From assembly GCF_003224335.1 (NCBI RefSeq), contig NZ_QKLF01000002.1, positions 496,001 to 560,000 of the forward strand: 64,000 bases of DNA, given 5' to 3'. The notes beneath the pieces are model-generated. The model saw only the letters and a program-made list of their open reading frames with translations, had not been told where the DNA came from and made no database searches. Source of the stretch: Curtobacterium sp. MCJR17_055. GTDB lineage: Bacteria; Actinomycetota; Actinomycetes; Actinomycetales; Microbacteriaceae. A program made the translations under genes and the position numbers. Of the stretch, positions 53,446-62,473 are shown in pieces (positions within the stretch are counted from its first letter, which is position 1; each line of letters begins with the position of its first letter).

Positions 53446-54807
53446 TCAGTCGACGACGTGCACGAGCGCGGTCTTCTCCTCCGTGGCCCCGGAGCCGTCC
53501 GGGACGAACAGGAACCGCACACCGTGGTGCCCCGCAGCGAGCGGGACGTCGATCGACCAGCGACCGCCGGACGCGCGGGTCTCACCGATCTTCTCGCGCA
53601 GACGGAAGACGACCAGGCGGCCCTCCGGCGCGGTGCCCTCGAAGTGCACCAGCCCGTCGTGGCGCTGGTACTCCGCCGCCTGCTCGAAGGTGAAGGGGGT
53701 GCTCGGCTGTGCCGCGACGACGAAGGCCTGCCGCACGCTGTCGCTGACCTGGCCGCCGGGCTCCGGTCGCAGGTCGAAGCGCAGGACGAGCACGCCGGAC
53801 TCCGTCGCGGGCACGTCGACGCGCCACCGCCCGTCCTGCACCGGCGCGGTCCCCAGCGGCACGCCCTCGGCGTCCGTCACGGTCACCGCACCACGGGTGG
53901 CGGTCCCACTGACGGTCACCTTCCCGTCGACGGGCTGCAGGGGGTGGGCACGGTCGACGTCGACGGAGAACGCGTCGTCGGACGGGATGGTCGACCCGTC
54001 GTCGCCGCCGTCGCCCTCACCGGGGCCGGGGTGCCCGCCGCCGTCGCCCTCACCGGGGCCGGGGTGCCCGCCGCCGTCGCCGGAGCCCTCGCCGGGTCCC
54101 GGGTGGCCGCCGCCGTCACCACCGCCGGCCTCGTCGCCGTCGAAGCGGTAGTGGTCCACGTCCACGTCCGAGGACGCGTTCCCGAGGGTCTGACGTACCG
54201 AGACCTCGTTCTCACCGCGGACGAAGTGGACGTGGACGGTGGCGATGCCGTCGGCGCCGGCCACGGCGGTCTCGGTCCGACCGTTCGCGGAGACCTCGAC
54301 CTCCGCTCCCGGCACCGCGCGGTACCGGATCCCGTGCTCGGTGTCGCCAGCGACGATCGCCCGGCGGAGGCGCTCGAGGCCGCGCTCGTCGGTCTGGTCG
54401 ACGGGTGCACTCAGACCGAGACCGTGGAAGTCCACGTCGACGGGCCGTTCCGTGCCGTTCGCGACGATCGTGTACCGGGCCGTGTCCGCTCCCGTGGGTT
54501 CGAGCCGGAAGACGGCGTCGTGCTGCGGCGTCGCCGACTCGGCCTGGACGACATCACCAGAGGCGTCGCGGAGCAGGACTGTGGCCCGCGCGGAGACGCT
54601 GACGGCGAGGCGCACCCATCGCTTCGCGCCGGAGGCGTGCTGCTCCTGGACGACGTCGGTGACGACGGAGGACGCGGCGGCCGCAGCAGCGGTGCGCACG
54701 GTCGGCGCGAGCGGAGCGGCGTTCGCCGGGGCGGTGAGGACCGCGGGGGCGAGCAGACACGTGCCGAGCACGGCAGCCGAGCCGACGAGGACTGGGCGGA
54801 TGTTCAT
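53446..54807 (-). CDS. Secreted Ig-like protein with GHPGPGEGDGG repeats
   Basis: A 453-residue exported protein. Signal peptide VLVGSAAVLGTCLLAPAVLT ends near ANAAP. A beta-rich first half (VLLRDASGDVVQAESATPQH, AGAEVEV-type phrases such as VPGAEVEVSANGRTETAVAG) is followed by a Gly/Pro/Glu linker made of three GGGHPGPGEG units. Two Ig-like domains close it (VDGKVTVSGTATRGAVTVTD and VHFEGTAPEGRLVVFRLRE). No LAXTG or transmembrane anchor is present, so it is released or held non-covalently. ATG 54807 has GGAAGG about 6 nt upstream. Domain style resembles the LAYTG protein at 5996. Function unknown. Confidence 0.75.
   Translation of the reverse strand: MNIRPVLVGSAAVLGTCLLAPAVLTAPANAAPLAPTVRTAAAAAASSVVTDVVQEQHASGAKRWVRLAVSVSARATVLLRDASGDVVQAESATPQHDAVFRLEPTGADTARYTIVANGTERPVDVDFHGLGLSAPVDQTDERGLERLRRAIVAGDTEHGIRYRAVPGAEVEVSANGRTETAVAGADGIATVHVHFVRGENEVSVRQTLGNASSDVDVDHYRFDGDEAGGGDGGGHPGPGEGSGDGGGHPGPGEGDGGGHPGPGEGDGGDDGSTIPSDDAFSVDVDRAHPLQPVDGKVTVSGTATRGAVTVTDAEGVPLGTAPVQDGRWRVDVPATESGVLVLRFDLRPEPGGQVSDSVRQAFVVAAQPSTPFTFEQAAEYQRHDGLVHFEGTAPEGRLVVFRLREKIGETRASGGRWSIDVPLAAGHHGVRFLFVPDGSGATEEKTALVHVVD
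54005..54108. repeat. 33-bp tandem repeat in the Gly/Pro linker
   Basis: Two identical 33-bp units (54005-54070 region, containing CTCACCGGGGCCGGGGTGCC) and one diverged unit (about 54071-54108) encode the GGGHPGPGEG linker on the minus strand. Such in-frame repeats can change copy number by slippage. Confidence 0.7.
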
Positions 54808-54861
54808 GGTGCACCTTCCTGGAGTGTGTACGGACTCCTGGATGATGACGCGCGGCCATGA

Positions 54862-54884
54862 ACATCACATGGGTGTGATGTATA
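54862..54884 (-). promoter_or_regulatory. Palindromic operator overlapping a -10 box
   Basis: ACATCACA (54862-54869) and TGTGATGT (54874-54881) form a perfect palindrome around TGGG. TATACA on the minus strand (54879-54884) is a good -10 for the Ig-like gene and overlaps the right arm, so a bound repressor would block transcription. No convincing -35 is seen. Confidence 0.5.
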
Positions 54885-54908
54885 CCAGTCGCGCCGACGG
54901 GTGGACGA

Positions 54909-55262
54909 TCAGCGGCGGCGCCCGGTCCCCACGAGGGCGACCTCCAACACCGTCAGCAGCGTGGCGATCCACACCTGCCGGACCGCGAAGCGTCGGGACT
55001 GCCGGTCGAACAGCGCGAGCGGGACCATCGTGAGCCCGTGCACGGCGTCCACGACGGCGCCGAGCGTGTGGGCCTCCGGGGTCCCGGCACGTCCCGTGAT
55101 CGTCGCCTGCGCGAGCTGCCGGACGCCGAGGACCCGCCCGAGGACCGCGGGGCGACCGAGCGCCCGCCGTGCCCCGAGCAGGTGCGCCACACCGATGCCG
55201 GCGCGGAGGACCTCGACGACGGCGGCGCGGTCCACCCCGGTGGTGCTGGTCCGGCGGCTCAT
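54909..55262 (-). CDS. Hypothetical membrane-associated protein
   Basis: A 117-residue protein with moderately hydrophobic helices (AVVEVLRAGIGVAHLLGARR, VVDAVHGLTMVPLALFDRQ and VWIATLLTVLEVALVGTG). It overlaps the stop of the upstream SDR gene by ATGA, so the two are translationally coupled. Size and layout recall the small membrane protein at 58011, but no clear homology can be claimed by eye. Function unknown; it may assist the SDR enzyme at the membrane. Confidence 0.68.
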   Translation of the reverse strand: MSRRTSTTGVDRAAVVEVLRAGIGVAHLLGARRALGRPAVLGRVLGVRQLAQATITGRAGTPEAHTLGAVVDAVHGLTMVPLALFDRQSRRFAVRQVWIATLLTVLEVALVGTGRRR

Positions 55263-56257
55263 CGGCGGCGTCCTGCCGCGGTGGCGAGGGCGACCCCGGC
55301 GACGCCGAGCGCCGCTCCGAGGATCCCGTTGCCGAGTCGGCGGTGCTCGACCCACCAGGTCTGCGGTGACCAGTCGTGCGACTGCTCGTCGAAGGCCCCG
55401 TGCGCCCCGTGGTCACCGGGTACCGGCTCGTACAGGTTGACGCCGATCTCCTCGCCGTCCTTGTCCGGGATCTGCTGCCCGCTGACGAGTGTCTTCGCCG
55501 CGTACCAGTCCGCGAAGCGCCCGCTGATCCGGTTGGCCAGGATCGTGTAGACCGTGGACTCCCCGACCCAGGTGCGACGACGGGGGCGTTCGGCGGTGAC
55601 GGCGATGGCGCGGGCACCGACCTCGGGCTGGTAGATCGGCGCGACCGGCTGCGCGTGGTGCGGGAGCGAGGACTGCACCCACCCGAACTGGATCGTGTTG
55701 AGGGCCGGCATGTCCACCCGGCTGATCTGCACCTTGCTGCCCTGCTCGATGAGCTCGGAGACGACCGACTCGGTGAACCCGACGATCGCGTGCTTCGACC
55801 CGCAGTAGGCGCCCTGCAGGGGGATGCCCCGCGAGCCCAGGGCCGAACCGACCTGGATGACGTGCCCGGAGTCGCGCGGCACCATGCGCGTCAGTGCCGC
55901 ACGCGTGCCGTTCACGAACCCGAGGTAGTCGACCTGGGTCGCGCGCTCGAAGTCCTCCGGCGCGGTGTCGAGGAACCTGCCGAACACCCCGACCATGACG
56001 CCGTTCACCCAGAGGTCGATCGGGCCGAGCTCCGCCTCGACGCGGTCGGCGGCGTCCTCGACGGCCTGGCGGTCGGCGACGTCGGCCACGAGCGCGAGTC
56101 CACGCTGCCCGGCCGCCTCGACCTCCGCGACGGCCGCGCGCACGCCGTCCTCACCACGGGCGAGCACGGCGACGTCCCACCCGCGTGCCGCGAGCTCCCG
56201 GACCGTGGCCCGTCCCAGTCCAGCCGATCCACCGGTCACCACAGCCACTCGTGTCAT
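55259..56257 (-). CDS. SDR family oxidoreductase
   Basis: A 332-residue short-chain dehydrogenase with a C-terminal extension. VAVVTGGSAGLGRATVRELA is the TGxxxGxG cofactor motif, with ALVADVADRQAV and LWVNGVMVGVFGRF (NNAG variant). The catalytic residues are Ser in VGSALGSRGIP and Y-C-G-S-K in GAYCGSKHAIVGF. The C-terminal ~90 residues include a region rich in acidic residues and a terminal hydrophobic helix (GNGILGAALGVAGVALATAA) that may anchor it to the membrane. ATG 56257 has GAAGGGA about 4 nt upstream. It is coupled to the small membrane gene at 54909. Confidence 0.88.
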   Translation of the reverse strand: MTRVAVVTGGSAGLGRATVRELAARGWDVAVLARGEDGVRAAVAEVEAAGQRGLALVADVADRQAVEDAADRVEAELGPIDLWVNGVMVGVFGRFLDTAPEDFERATQVDYLGFVNGTRAALTRMVPRDSGHVIQVGSALGSRGIPLQGAYCGSKHAIVGFTESVVSELIEQGSKVQISRVDMPALNTIQFGWVQSSLPHHAQPVAPIYQPEVGARAIAVTAERPRRRTWVGESTVYTILANRISGRFADWYAAKTLVSGQQIPDKDGEEIGVNLYEPVPGDHGAHGAFDEQSHDWSPQTWWVEHRRLGNGILGAALGVAGVALATAAGRRR

Positions 56258-56338
56258 GCGTCCCTTCTACCGGACGCTGCGACCCGTGTGTCAGCCGGTG
56301 TCCCCCGATCCCCGGCCCGCCGACGCGCTCGCGATCGG

Positions 56339-57139
56339 TCAGGCGCGCGGCCCCGCGAACCGCGTCACGACGCCGGGGGAGTACAGCACCGAGTCCGGCT
56401 CGAGCTCGGTGAGCGCGGCGGGCAGGCCGGCGGCGCGGACCAGGTCGTCGCGCAGCCCGCGGAGCGTCGCCCGGTGCAGCACCCACGCGTCGTGCTCGTT
56501 CGGCCACCACGCGGTCCGACCGGCCCGCCCGACGTGCATGCCCCACCGTGCGGTGAGGAACGACTCGAGCGGGGTCGGCTCGGCGATCGGATCGCCGACC
56601 TCGACCTCCAGACGGGACCGCAGGTGCGTCCCGTGGCGGTGCACCGCGTACGCCGTCCGGTCGCCGTCCTGCCGTCGGCCGGTCCGCGCCCAGTGGTACG
56701 GCGTCCCCGTGACGACCCGGGCGGCGGCAGCGGGCAGCAGCTTCCCCGCGTCGAGCGACAGGAACACGACGCCGCGCCGTCCGGTGTCGTCCCGTGTGTA
56801 GACGCGGACGTTGACCTCGAGGAAGTCGCCGAGGCCGCCGGTCCGGCCGAGCGGTCCGAGCGGCGGGAACCGGGTGTCCTCGAAGCTGAACGCGATGAGC
56901 CCCACCCACGTCGTCGCCCCGTCGTCGGAGCCGTCGGGAGCCATGGTGTCCGGTCGGGTCCCGGCCGGCAGGAGCGGTGCGACCGCGGACACGTCCACCC
57001 GCCAGTGCACGAAGACGACGTCGCGCCAGGCCTGCTCGATCCACGGGCGCCCCGGCAGCGCGGGCGCGGTCGCCGAGACCGGGTCGACGGGCCCGCCCGG
57101 GAGGACCGGACCACCACCGGCAGGCACGGTCGCCGTCAC
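56339..57139 (-). CDS. DUF2071 (YqjF-like) protein
   Basis: A 266-residue protein of the DUF2071/YqjF family. The family begins [20 protein letters not shown], continues with [40 protein letters not shown] and [20 protein letters not shown], and ends with [14 protein letters not shown]. No catalytic residues are known for the family; the fold resembles acetoacetate decarboxylase. GTG 57139 overlaps the nitroreductase stop (GTGA). The first ~30 residues are a Gly/Pro extension. It forms a two-gene operon with the nitroreductase. Confidence 0.82.
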   Translation of the reverse strand: MTATVPAGGGPVLPGGPVDPVSATAPALPGRPWIEQAWRDVVFVHWRVDVSAVAPLLPAGTRPDTMAPDGSDDGATTWVGLIAFSFEDTRFPPLGPLGRTGGLGDFLEVNVRVYTRDDTGRRGVVFLSLDAGKLLPAAAARVVTGTPYHWARTGRRQDGDRTAYAVHRHGTHLRSRLEVEVGDPIAEPTPLESFLTARWGMHVGRAGRTAWWPNEHDAWVLHRATLRGLRDDLVRAAGLPAALTELEPDSVLYSPGVVTRFAGPRA

Positions 57140-57978
57140 CGCGTGCCCCCGTCCGTCGCCTCGGGGTCGAGGTGTCCGACGGCCGAGACGTCGTCCCAGC
57201 CCTCCTGCGGCGTCGCACACGTGCCGCGGAACACGTACTGCGAGGGCCGCTTCCGCTCGTTCGACACCCAGTCGATCGCCGGCCGGCGACGCTCCGGCGG
57301 GGTGTACCCGATCCGGTAGACGGCCATCAGTTCGAGCTCCGGTGGCACCTCGAGCAGCTGCTCCACCTCGTTCCACGACTCCTCGATCTCCATCGGGAAC
57401 GAGACGAACTGGATGCCGAGACCGAGCTCGGTCGTGGCGAGCCAGATGTTCTCCATCGCGGCGCCCATGCTGAACACCGAGTAGAAGGCGTTGCGGGCCT
57501 CCTTCCGGTACTCGTCCCGGTCGAGCATCACCCCGAGGAGCAGCGGCGAGCCGGCCACGAGCTTCCGGTTCTCCTCGCCGAGGGTCTGCGGCACCCGGAG
57601 CGCGTTCATGAGGAACTGCCCGCGCCTGGTGAACACCTGGCTCGTGAACGGGCGCAGCGGCGCGGGGAGCTTGTCGAAGAGCATGCCGGAGCGGCGCTCG
57701 TCCATCTCCGCTTGCGAGAACCGGAAGTACGGCTTGTACCGCTCGAAGAACGTCCCCTCGGACATGGTCTTCGTCATCGTCCGACCGCTGATGTCGGCGA
57801 TCCGGTCGATCGTCTCGCGCTCCTCGACCAGGACGAACCGCCACGGCTGGCTGTTCAGCTGCGAGGGGGCGCGACCCGCGAGTTCGACCAGCAGTCGCTG
57901 GTGCTCCTCGGACACCGGGTCGGGCAGGAACGCCCCGTTGGTGGTGCGACGGCGCCGGATGGCCTCGATGAGTTCCAC
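57136..57978 (-). CDS. Nitroreductase family flavoprotein
   Basis: A 280-residue FMN-dependent oxidoreductase. [20 protein letters not shown] and [20 protein letters not shown] are the FMN-binding N-terminal signature (RAPSxxNxQPW). [20 protein letters not shown] is the second flavin motif. The C-terminus is longer than in small nitroreductases. The start is GTG 57978 with AAGGACA about 5 nt upstream; the longer open frame extends into the neighbouring gene and lacks family similarity. Substrate unknown. It is followed by the DUF2071 gene with a 4-bp overlap. Confidence 0.88.
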   Translation of the reverse strand: MELIEAIRRRRTTNGAFLPDPVSEEHQRLLVELAGRAPSQLNSQPWRFVLVEERETIDRIADISGRTMTKTMSEGTFFERYKPYFRFSQAEMDERRSGMLFDKLPAPLRPFTSQVFTRRGQFLMNALRVPQTLGEENRKLVAGSPLLLGVMLDRDEYRKEARNAFYSVFSMGAAMENIWLATTELGLGIQFVSFPMEIEESWNEVEQLLEVPPELELMAVYRIGYTPPERRRPAIDWVSNERKRPSQYVFRGTCATPQEGWDDVSAVGHLDPEATDGGTR

Positions 57979-58010
57979 TGCTGTCCTTCGGACTGGGTCG
58001 GCTGGGGCGG

Positions 58011-58316
58011 TCAGCGCCGCAGGAGGACCGCCCCCAGGTAGGACGGCGCCGCGGCGACCGCGGTCTTCCAGTGTGCTCCGCTGCGGGGGTCGGTCCGTGG
58101 AGCGAGCGCCAGCGGCACGAGCGCGGGCAGCAGGAACAGGCCGGCCCGCGACCGCGTCCACATCGGCGTCGTCGCGGCGGCACCGGTCAGCGCCGCGGTG
58201 ACGACGAACAGGCCGTGGTGGACGACCCGCAGCCTGCGGGTGCGGATGAGGCGCACCGCCACGGCGGTGCCCCACAGGCAGTTGACGACGTACGCGACGG
58301 CCGCAGCGGTGACCAT
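58011..58316 (-). CDS. Small membrane protein
   Basis: A 101-residue protein with three to four hydrophobic segments ([55 protein letters not shown]) and a basic C-terminus. The start is placed at ATG 58316 rather than 58379 or 58397 because a terminator hairpin (58334-58362) would otherwise lie inside the coding region. No ribosome site is obvious. It ends 32 bp before the nitroreductase start and may be co-transcribed with it. Function unknown. Confidence 0.62.
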   Translation of the reverse strand: MVTAAAVAYVVNCLWGTAVAVRLIRTRRLRVVHHGLFVVTAALTGAAATTPMWTRSRAGLFLLPALVPLALAPRTDPRSGAHWKTAVAAAPSYLGAVLLRR

Positions 58317-58333
58317 CCGCCGGGCGGTGGTCG

Positions 58334-58362
58334 AGCCGGGAGGCGTGCCCTGCCTCCCGGCT
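58334..58362 (-). terminator. Hairpin terminator after the Lrp gene
   Basis: AGCCGGGAGGC (58334-58344) pairs perfectly with GCCTCCCGGCT (58352-58362) over 7 nt. It belongs to the GGGAGGC stem group also seen at 23033, 41185 and 61361. Confidence 0.68.
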
Positions 58363-58402
58363 GTCGTCGTCCGTCCCATGGTCGCGAAGCTCCGCACCGG
58401 GC

Positions 58403-58840
58403 TCAGTCGGAGCCGCGGCTGACGAGCTTCGACAGCACGATCGCCGAACGGGTGTGGTCGACCTGGGGCGCGAGGCGGACCCGGTCGAGGGCTTCCTCGA
58501 GCGCCGGGAGGTCCCGCGACCGCATGTGCACGACGGCGTCAGCGCTGCCGGTGACGGTGCCGGCGTCGACGACCTCGGGCACGGCGTCGAGGAGCGTGCG
58601 GAGTTCGTCGGGTGAGACCGTGCCGCGGCAGTACAGCTCGACCCACGCCTCGGTGCCGCGGTCGTCCACCGCGGGGTCGACCTTGATCGTGAAGCCCTGG
58701 ATGACCCCGTCGGCCACGAGTCGGTCGACGCGACGCTTCACGGCGGAGGCGGAGAGCCCGACGACCGAACCGATCTCGCCGTAGCCCGCGCGGGCGTTCT
58801 CCCGGAGCTGGTCGAGGATGCGGTGGTCGAGCGAATCCAT
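58403..58840 (-). CDS. Lrp/AsnC family transcriptional regulator
   Basis: A 145-residue regulator. The N-terminal helix-turn-helix is [20 protein letters not shown] with [20 protein letters not shown]. The C-terminal RAM domain ([40 protein letters not shown]) binds amino acids in this family. ATG 58840 follows TAGGAT (58848-58853) by 7 nt, so the mRNA may be leaderless. It diverges from ddaH-rocD and is their obvious regulator, probably sensing an arginine-, ornithine- or proline-related amino acid. Confidence 0.92.
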   Translation of the reverse strand: MDSLDHRILDQLRENARAGYGEIGSVVGLSASAVKRRVDRLVADGVIQGFTIKVDPAVDDRGTEAWVELYCRGTVSPDELRTLLDAVPEVVDAGTVTGSADAVVHMRSRDLPALEEALDRVRLAPQVDHTRSAIVLSKLVSRGSD

Positions 58841-59057
58841 TGTCCCGATCCTACGCGGGCTCCTTGCGAGACCAGCACGTCCGACGCAGGAATCGTGCGC
58901 CCGGAGCGCGGCGTCGGTGCTGTGCCGGACCTCCCTCCTGTGCCAGACTCAGGACAGGCGTCGACCTGGTCCGCCTCCGGCGAGTGAGCCTGCGTCTCGT
59001 CGGAGCTCTCACCGTGGTGGTTCCTGGCAGGCTCGGGCCCCGGTCCTGGAGGACCTC

Positions 59058-59948
59058 GTGTCGAACACCGCACCCCAGCCCACCGCCGTTCCGCAGCGCA
59101 CGGCCACCAAGCGCACCATCCTCATGTGCAAGCCGACCCACTACACGGTCAGCTACCGGATCAACCCCTGGATGCACCCGGAGGAGCCGACCGACACCTC
59201 GAAGGCCGTCGAGCAGTGGCAGTCCCTCGTCGACGTCTACGAGCAGCTCGGCTTCGAGATCCACCAGATCGAGCCCGTCGAGGGCCTGCCGGACATGGTC
59301 TACGCGGCCAACGGCGGCTTCGTGCTCGACGGTGTCGCGTACGGCGCGAAGTTCCAGTACCCGGAGCGCCAGCCCGAGGGTCCGGCGTACATGGACTGGT
59401 TCCGCCAGGCCGGCCTGACCGTCGCCGAGCCCGAGGAGACGAACGAGGGCGAGGGCGACTTCCTCCTCATCGGCGACACCATCTACGCCGGCACCGGGTT
59501 CCGTTCGGACAGCACCTCCCACGAGGAGCTCGCCCGGGTGTACGGCCGCGAGGTCGTCACCCTGAAGCTGATCAACCCGAGCTTCTACCACCTGGACACC
59601 GCCATCGCTGCGCTCGACCCGGTGCCCGACGCCGAGGGGAAGTCGAACATCGCGTACCTCGAGAGCGCCTTCGACGAGCCGTCCCTCGCCATCCTGCGCG
59701 AGCGCTTCCCGGACGCGATCATCGCCACCGAGGAGGACGCCGCGATCCTCGGGCTCAACTCGTACTCCGACGGGTACAACGTCGTGATCGCCTCCCGGGC
59801 CACCACGTTCGCCTCGCAGCTCCGCGAGAAGGGCTACAACCCGATCGGCGTCGACCTGTCCGAGCTGCTCCTCGGTGGCGGTGGCGTGAAGTGCTGCACG
59901 CTCGACCTGCACCCCGTCGGCACCGGCACCTCGGTGGCGCGGTCCTGA
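59058..59948 (+). CDS. ddaH: Dimethylarginine dimethylaminohydrolase-type amidinotransferase-fold enzyme
   Basis: A 296-residue enzyme of the guanidine-modifying (pentein) superfamily. LMCKPTHYTVSYRINPWMHP and PDMVYAANGGFVLDGVAYGA start the fold. EGEGDFLLIGDTIYAGTGFR holds an acidic substrate contact, the catalytic His is in NPSFYHLDTAIAAL, and the nucleophile is in GGGGVKCCTLDLHP. The family hydrolyses methylated arginine to citrulline and dimethylamine; in this ddaH-rocD arrangement an arginine- or ornithine-linked catabolic role is likely. GTG 59058 has GGAGGACC just upstream. The stop overlaps the rocD start. Confidence 0.85.
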   Translation: MSNTAPQPTAVPQRTATKRTILMCKPTHYTVSYRINPWMHPEEPTDTSKAVEQWQSLVDVYEQLGFEIHQIEPVEGLPDMVYAANGGFVLDGVAYGAKFQYPERQPEGPAYMDWFRQAGLTVAEPEETNEGEGDFLLIGDTIYAGTGFRSDSTSHEELARVYGREVVTLKLINPSFYHLDTAIAALDPVPDAEGKSNIAYLESAFDEPSLAILRERFPDAIIATEEDAAILGLNSYSDGYNVVIASRATTFASQLREKGYNPIGVDLSELLLGGGGVKCCTLDLHPVGTGTSVARS

Positions 59949-61183
59949 TGGCCGGCGCGCTCGGGGCGAACACGGCCGCCGCGCTCGCCGTGGAGGACCG
60001 CACCCTCGCCCACAACTACAGCCCGCTGCCGGTCGTCATCGCGTCCGGATCGGGGGCGACCGTCACCGACGTCGACGGCCGCACCTACCTCGACGGACTC
60101 GCCGCGTACTCGGCGGTGAACTTCGGGCACGGCAACCCGCGCCTCCTCACCGCGGCCCGCGACCAGCTCGACCGCGTGACGCTGACGAGCCGGGCGTTCG
60201 TCACCGACCGGCTCGGCCCGTTCGCCACCGCCCTCACCGAGCTCACCGGCACCGAGATGATGCTGCCGATGAACACCGGCGCCGAAGCGGTGGAGTCCGC
60301 GATCAAGGTCGCCCGAGCCTGGGGCTACCGCGTCAAGGGCGTCCCGCAGGGGCAGGCCACGGTCATCGTCGCGAGCGGGAACTTCCACGGCCGCACCACG
60401 ACGATCATCTCGTTCTCCGACGACCCCTCGGCGCGGGCGGACTTCGGTCCGTACACGCCGGGCTTCCGGACCGTCCCGTACGGCGACGCGTCGGCGCTCC
60501 GGGACGCGATGGACGACACCGTCGTGGCCGTGCTGCTCGAGCCGATCCAGGGCGAGGGCGGCGTGGTGATCCCGCCGGCGGACTACCTGCCCGCGGTCCG
60601 CGCGGTCTGCGACGAGTTCGGTGCGCTGTTCATCGCGGACGAGATCCAGTCCGGGCTCGGCCGTACCGGGCACACCCTCGCCGTCCAGCGCGTCGGCGTG
60701 ACCCCGGACCTCATCACGCTCGGCAAGGCGCTCGGCGGTGGCATCGTCCCGGTCTCGGCCGTGGTCGGGCGCGCGGACGTGCTCGGGGTCCTGCGCCCCG
60801 GGGAGCACGGGTCGACCTTCGGCGGCAACCCGCTCGCCGCGGCCGTCGGCACCGAGGTCGTCGCGATGCTCGCCGAGGGCACCTTCCAGCAGCGGGCGCT
60901 CGACGGCGAACCGGTGCTCCGCGGGTACCTCGACGAGCTCATGGACGAGGGCGTGGTCGCACACCGGGTCGCCGGACTGTGGGCCGGGATCGACATCGAC
61001 CCCGCGCTCGGCACCGGCAAGGAGGTCGCGGCGGACCTCGCGGACCGCGGGGTGCTCGTGAAGGACACGCACGGCTCGACGATCCGCTTCGCCCCGCCGC
61101 TCGTCGTCACGGACGAGGAGATCGGCACCGCGATGCAGGCCCTCGGCGCGGTCCTCCGCGCCCCCGCCACGCGCGGCGCCTGA
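59948..61183 (+). CDS. rocD: Ornithine aminotransferase
   Basis: A 411-residue class III PLP aminotransferase that converts ornithine and 2-oxoglutarate to glutamate semialdehyde (P5C) and glutamate. LAAYSAVNFGHGNPRLLTAA, MLPMNTGAEAVESAIKVARA, SGNFHGRTTTIISFSDDP, LLEPIQGEGGVVIPPADYL and FIADEIQSGLGRTGHTLAVQ are the family blocks. The PLP lysine is in DLITLGKALGGGIVPVS. Coupled by TGATG to ddaH. Its product P5C is the substrate of P5C dehydrogenases, but the PutA-like protein at 49562 has lost those residues. Confidence 0.92.
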   Translation: MAGALGANTAAALAVEDRTLAHNYSPLPVVIASGSGATVTDVDGRTYLDGLAAYSAVNFGHGNPRLLTAARDQLDRVTLTSRAFVTDRLGPFATALTELTGTEMMLPMNTGAEAVESAIKVARAWGYRVKGVPQGQATVIVASGNFHGRTTTIISFSDDPSARADFGPYTPGFRTVPYGDASALRDAMDDTVVAVLLEPIQGEGGVVIPPADYLPAVRAVCDEFGALFIADEIQSGLGRTGHTLAVQRVGVTPDLITLGKALGGGIVPVSAVVGRADVLGVLRPGEHGSTFGGNPLAAAVGTEVVAMLAEGTFQQRALDGEPVLRGYLDELMDEGVVAHRVAGLWAGIDIDPALGTGKEVAADLADRGVLVKDTHGSTIRFAPPLVVTDEEIGTAMQALGAVLRAPATRGA

Positions 61184-61238
61184 GCGGCGGCCAGCCGGCT
61201 GGCCGGCGCCGAACGCCGGCCGGCGCGAGCCGCACCCG

Positions 61239-61296
61239 CACAACAGGAACCGGCTCGAACCACGGACGTCCGCGGTTCGAGCCGGTTCCTGTTGTG
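61239..61296. terminator. Perfect 23-bp hairpin after rocD
   Basis: Arms 61239-61261 and 61274-61296 are exactly complementary for 23 bp around a 12-nt loop that is itself partly self-complementary (GGACGTCC). It begins 55 bp after the rocD stop. It is far longer than an ordinary terminator; a terminator plus mobile palindrome or a structured RNA are alternatives. Confidence 0.65.
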
Positions 61297-61360
61297 CCCC
61301 GCCAGTGCGCGCCGCGTTCCGCACCTCGCGCGCCGCGGCGGCCGGAGCCTGCCGCGCGCC

Positions 61361-61401
61361 GGACGGGAGGCGCGGGGCCAGACCGGCCGCGCCTCCCGTC
61401 C
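61361..61401. terminator. Hairpin terminator between rocD and the epimerase gene
   Basis: GGACGGGAGGCGCGG (61361-61375) pairs perfectly with 61387-61401. The stem is almost identical to the one after hemL (23033) and probably ends the epimerase transcript coming from the minus strand. Confidence 0.72.
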
Positions 61402-61412
61402 GACGGCGCTCG

Positions 61413-62414
61413 CTAGACGCGGCCCGGCGCGTACGCCTCGGCCAGGCGGTCCATGAGTGCGTCCTTCTCCTCGTCGACGACCTGCGCCTCCGGGTGGGCG
61501 TCGTACCAGGCGACCAGCTCGCGGGCACCCTCGCGGAACGTCGTCCGCGCCGCCCAGCCCGGCACGAGCGTCCGCACCTTGCTGTTGTCGAAGACCATGC
61601 TGTTCGCCTTGTCGCCCACGACCCCGGCGCCCCACTCGGCGTCGGCGGCCATGATCGCGTCCGAGGGGACGTGCACGATCGTCGGCTCGGGCGCTCCCGC
61701 CGCGGCTGCGACCTCCTGGTGGATGCGGTCCCACGTCGGCGACTCCTGGCCGGTGATGTGGAACGCCTCGCCGATCGCCTCCGCCCGGTCGAGCACCCCG
61801 ACGAACGCGACCGCGAAGTCCCGCACGTGCGTGAGTGTCCACAGCGAGGTCCCGTCGCCCGGCACGATGACCGGCTTGCCGCGGCGCATGCGGTCCACGA
61901 CCGTCCACCCGCCGTCGAACGGCAGCAGCGTCTCGTCGTAGGTGTGCGACGGCCGGATGATCGTCATCGGGAAGTCGTCCTGCCGGTAGGCCGCGACGAG
62001 CAGGTCCTCGCACGCGATCTTGTCCCGCGAGTACTGCCAGTACGGGTTCTTCAGCGGCGTCGACTCCGTCACCGGCAGGTGCGTCGGCGGGGTCTGGTAC
62101 GCCGAGGCCGAGCTGATGAAGACGTACTGCCTGGTCTTCCCGGCGAACAGGTCGATGTCGGCCTGCACCTGGTCGGGCGTGAACGCCACGAAGTCCGCCA
62201 CGACGTCGAACGTGCGGTCGCCGAGCGCCGACGCGACGGCGTCGCGGTCCGACACGTCGGCCTGGAGGCGCGTCACCGCGTCCGGGAGCGCCCGCTTCTC
62301 CGTCGTGCCCCGGTTGAGCACGCTGACGTCGAAGCCCTGGTCCACCGCCTCGCGGACGCAGGCGGCGCTGATGACGCCGCTCCCGCCGATGAACAGCACA
62401 CTGGGTCCGGTCAT
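61413..62414 (-). CDS. NAD-dependent epimerase/dehydratase-type protein
   Basis: A 333-residue extended-SDR protein. SVLFIGGSGVISAACVREAV is the nucleotide motif (GGSGVIS, close to the isoflavone-reductase and CSP41-like group). VFISSASAYQTPPTHLPVTE and PYWQYSRDKIACEDLLVAA hold the Ser and Tyr-x3-Lys (Y-S-R-D-K) catalytic set. RPSHTYDETLLPFDGGWTVV and SLWTLTHVRDFAVAFVGVLD follow. The sugar-nucleotide substrate is unknown. ATG 62414 has AAGGGAG about 6 nt upstream. It is followed by two hairpins and convergent to rocD. Confidence 0.87.
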   Translation of the reverse strand: MTGPSVLFIGGSGVISAACVREAVDQGFDVSVLNRGTTEKRALPDAVTRLQADVSDRDAVASALGDRTFDVVADFVAFTPDQVQADIDLFAGKTRQYVFISSASAYQTPPTHLPVTESTPLKNPYWQYSRDKIACEDLLVAAYRQDDFPMTIIRPSHTYDETLLPFDGGWTVVDRMRRGKPVIVPGDGTSLWTLTHVRDFAVAFVGVLDRAEAIGEAFHITGQESPTWDRIHQEVAAAAGAPEPTIVHVPSDAIMAADAEWGAGVVGDKANSMVFDNSKVRTLVPGWAARTTFREGARELVAWYDAHPEAQVVDEEKDALMDRLAEAYAPGRV

Positions 62415-62473
62415 GGATGCTCCCTTGCTCCCGGCGGTGCATCCGCGCACCGCGTCCCTTGCGATCCTGCACC

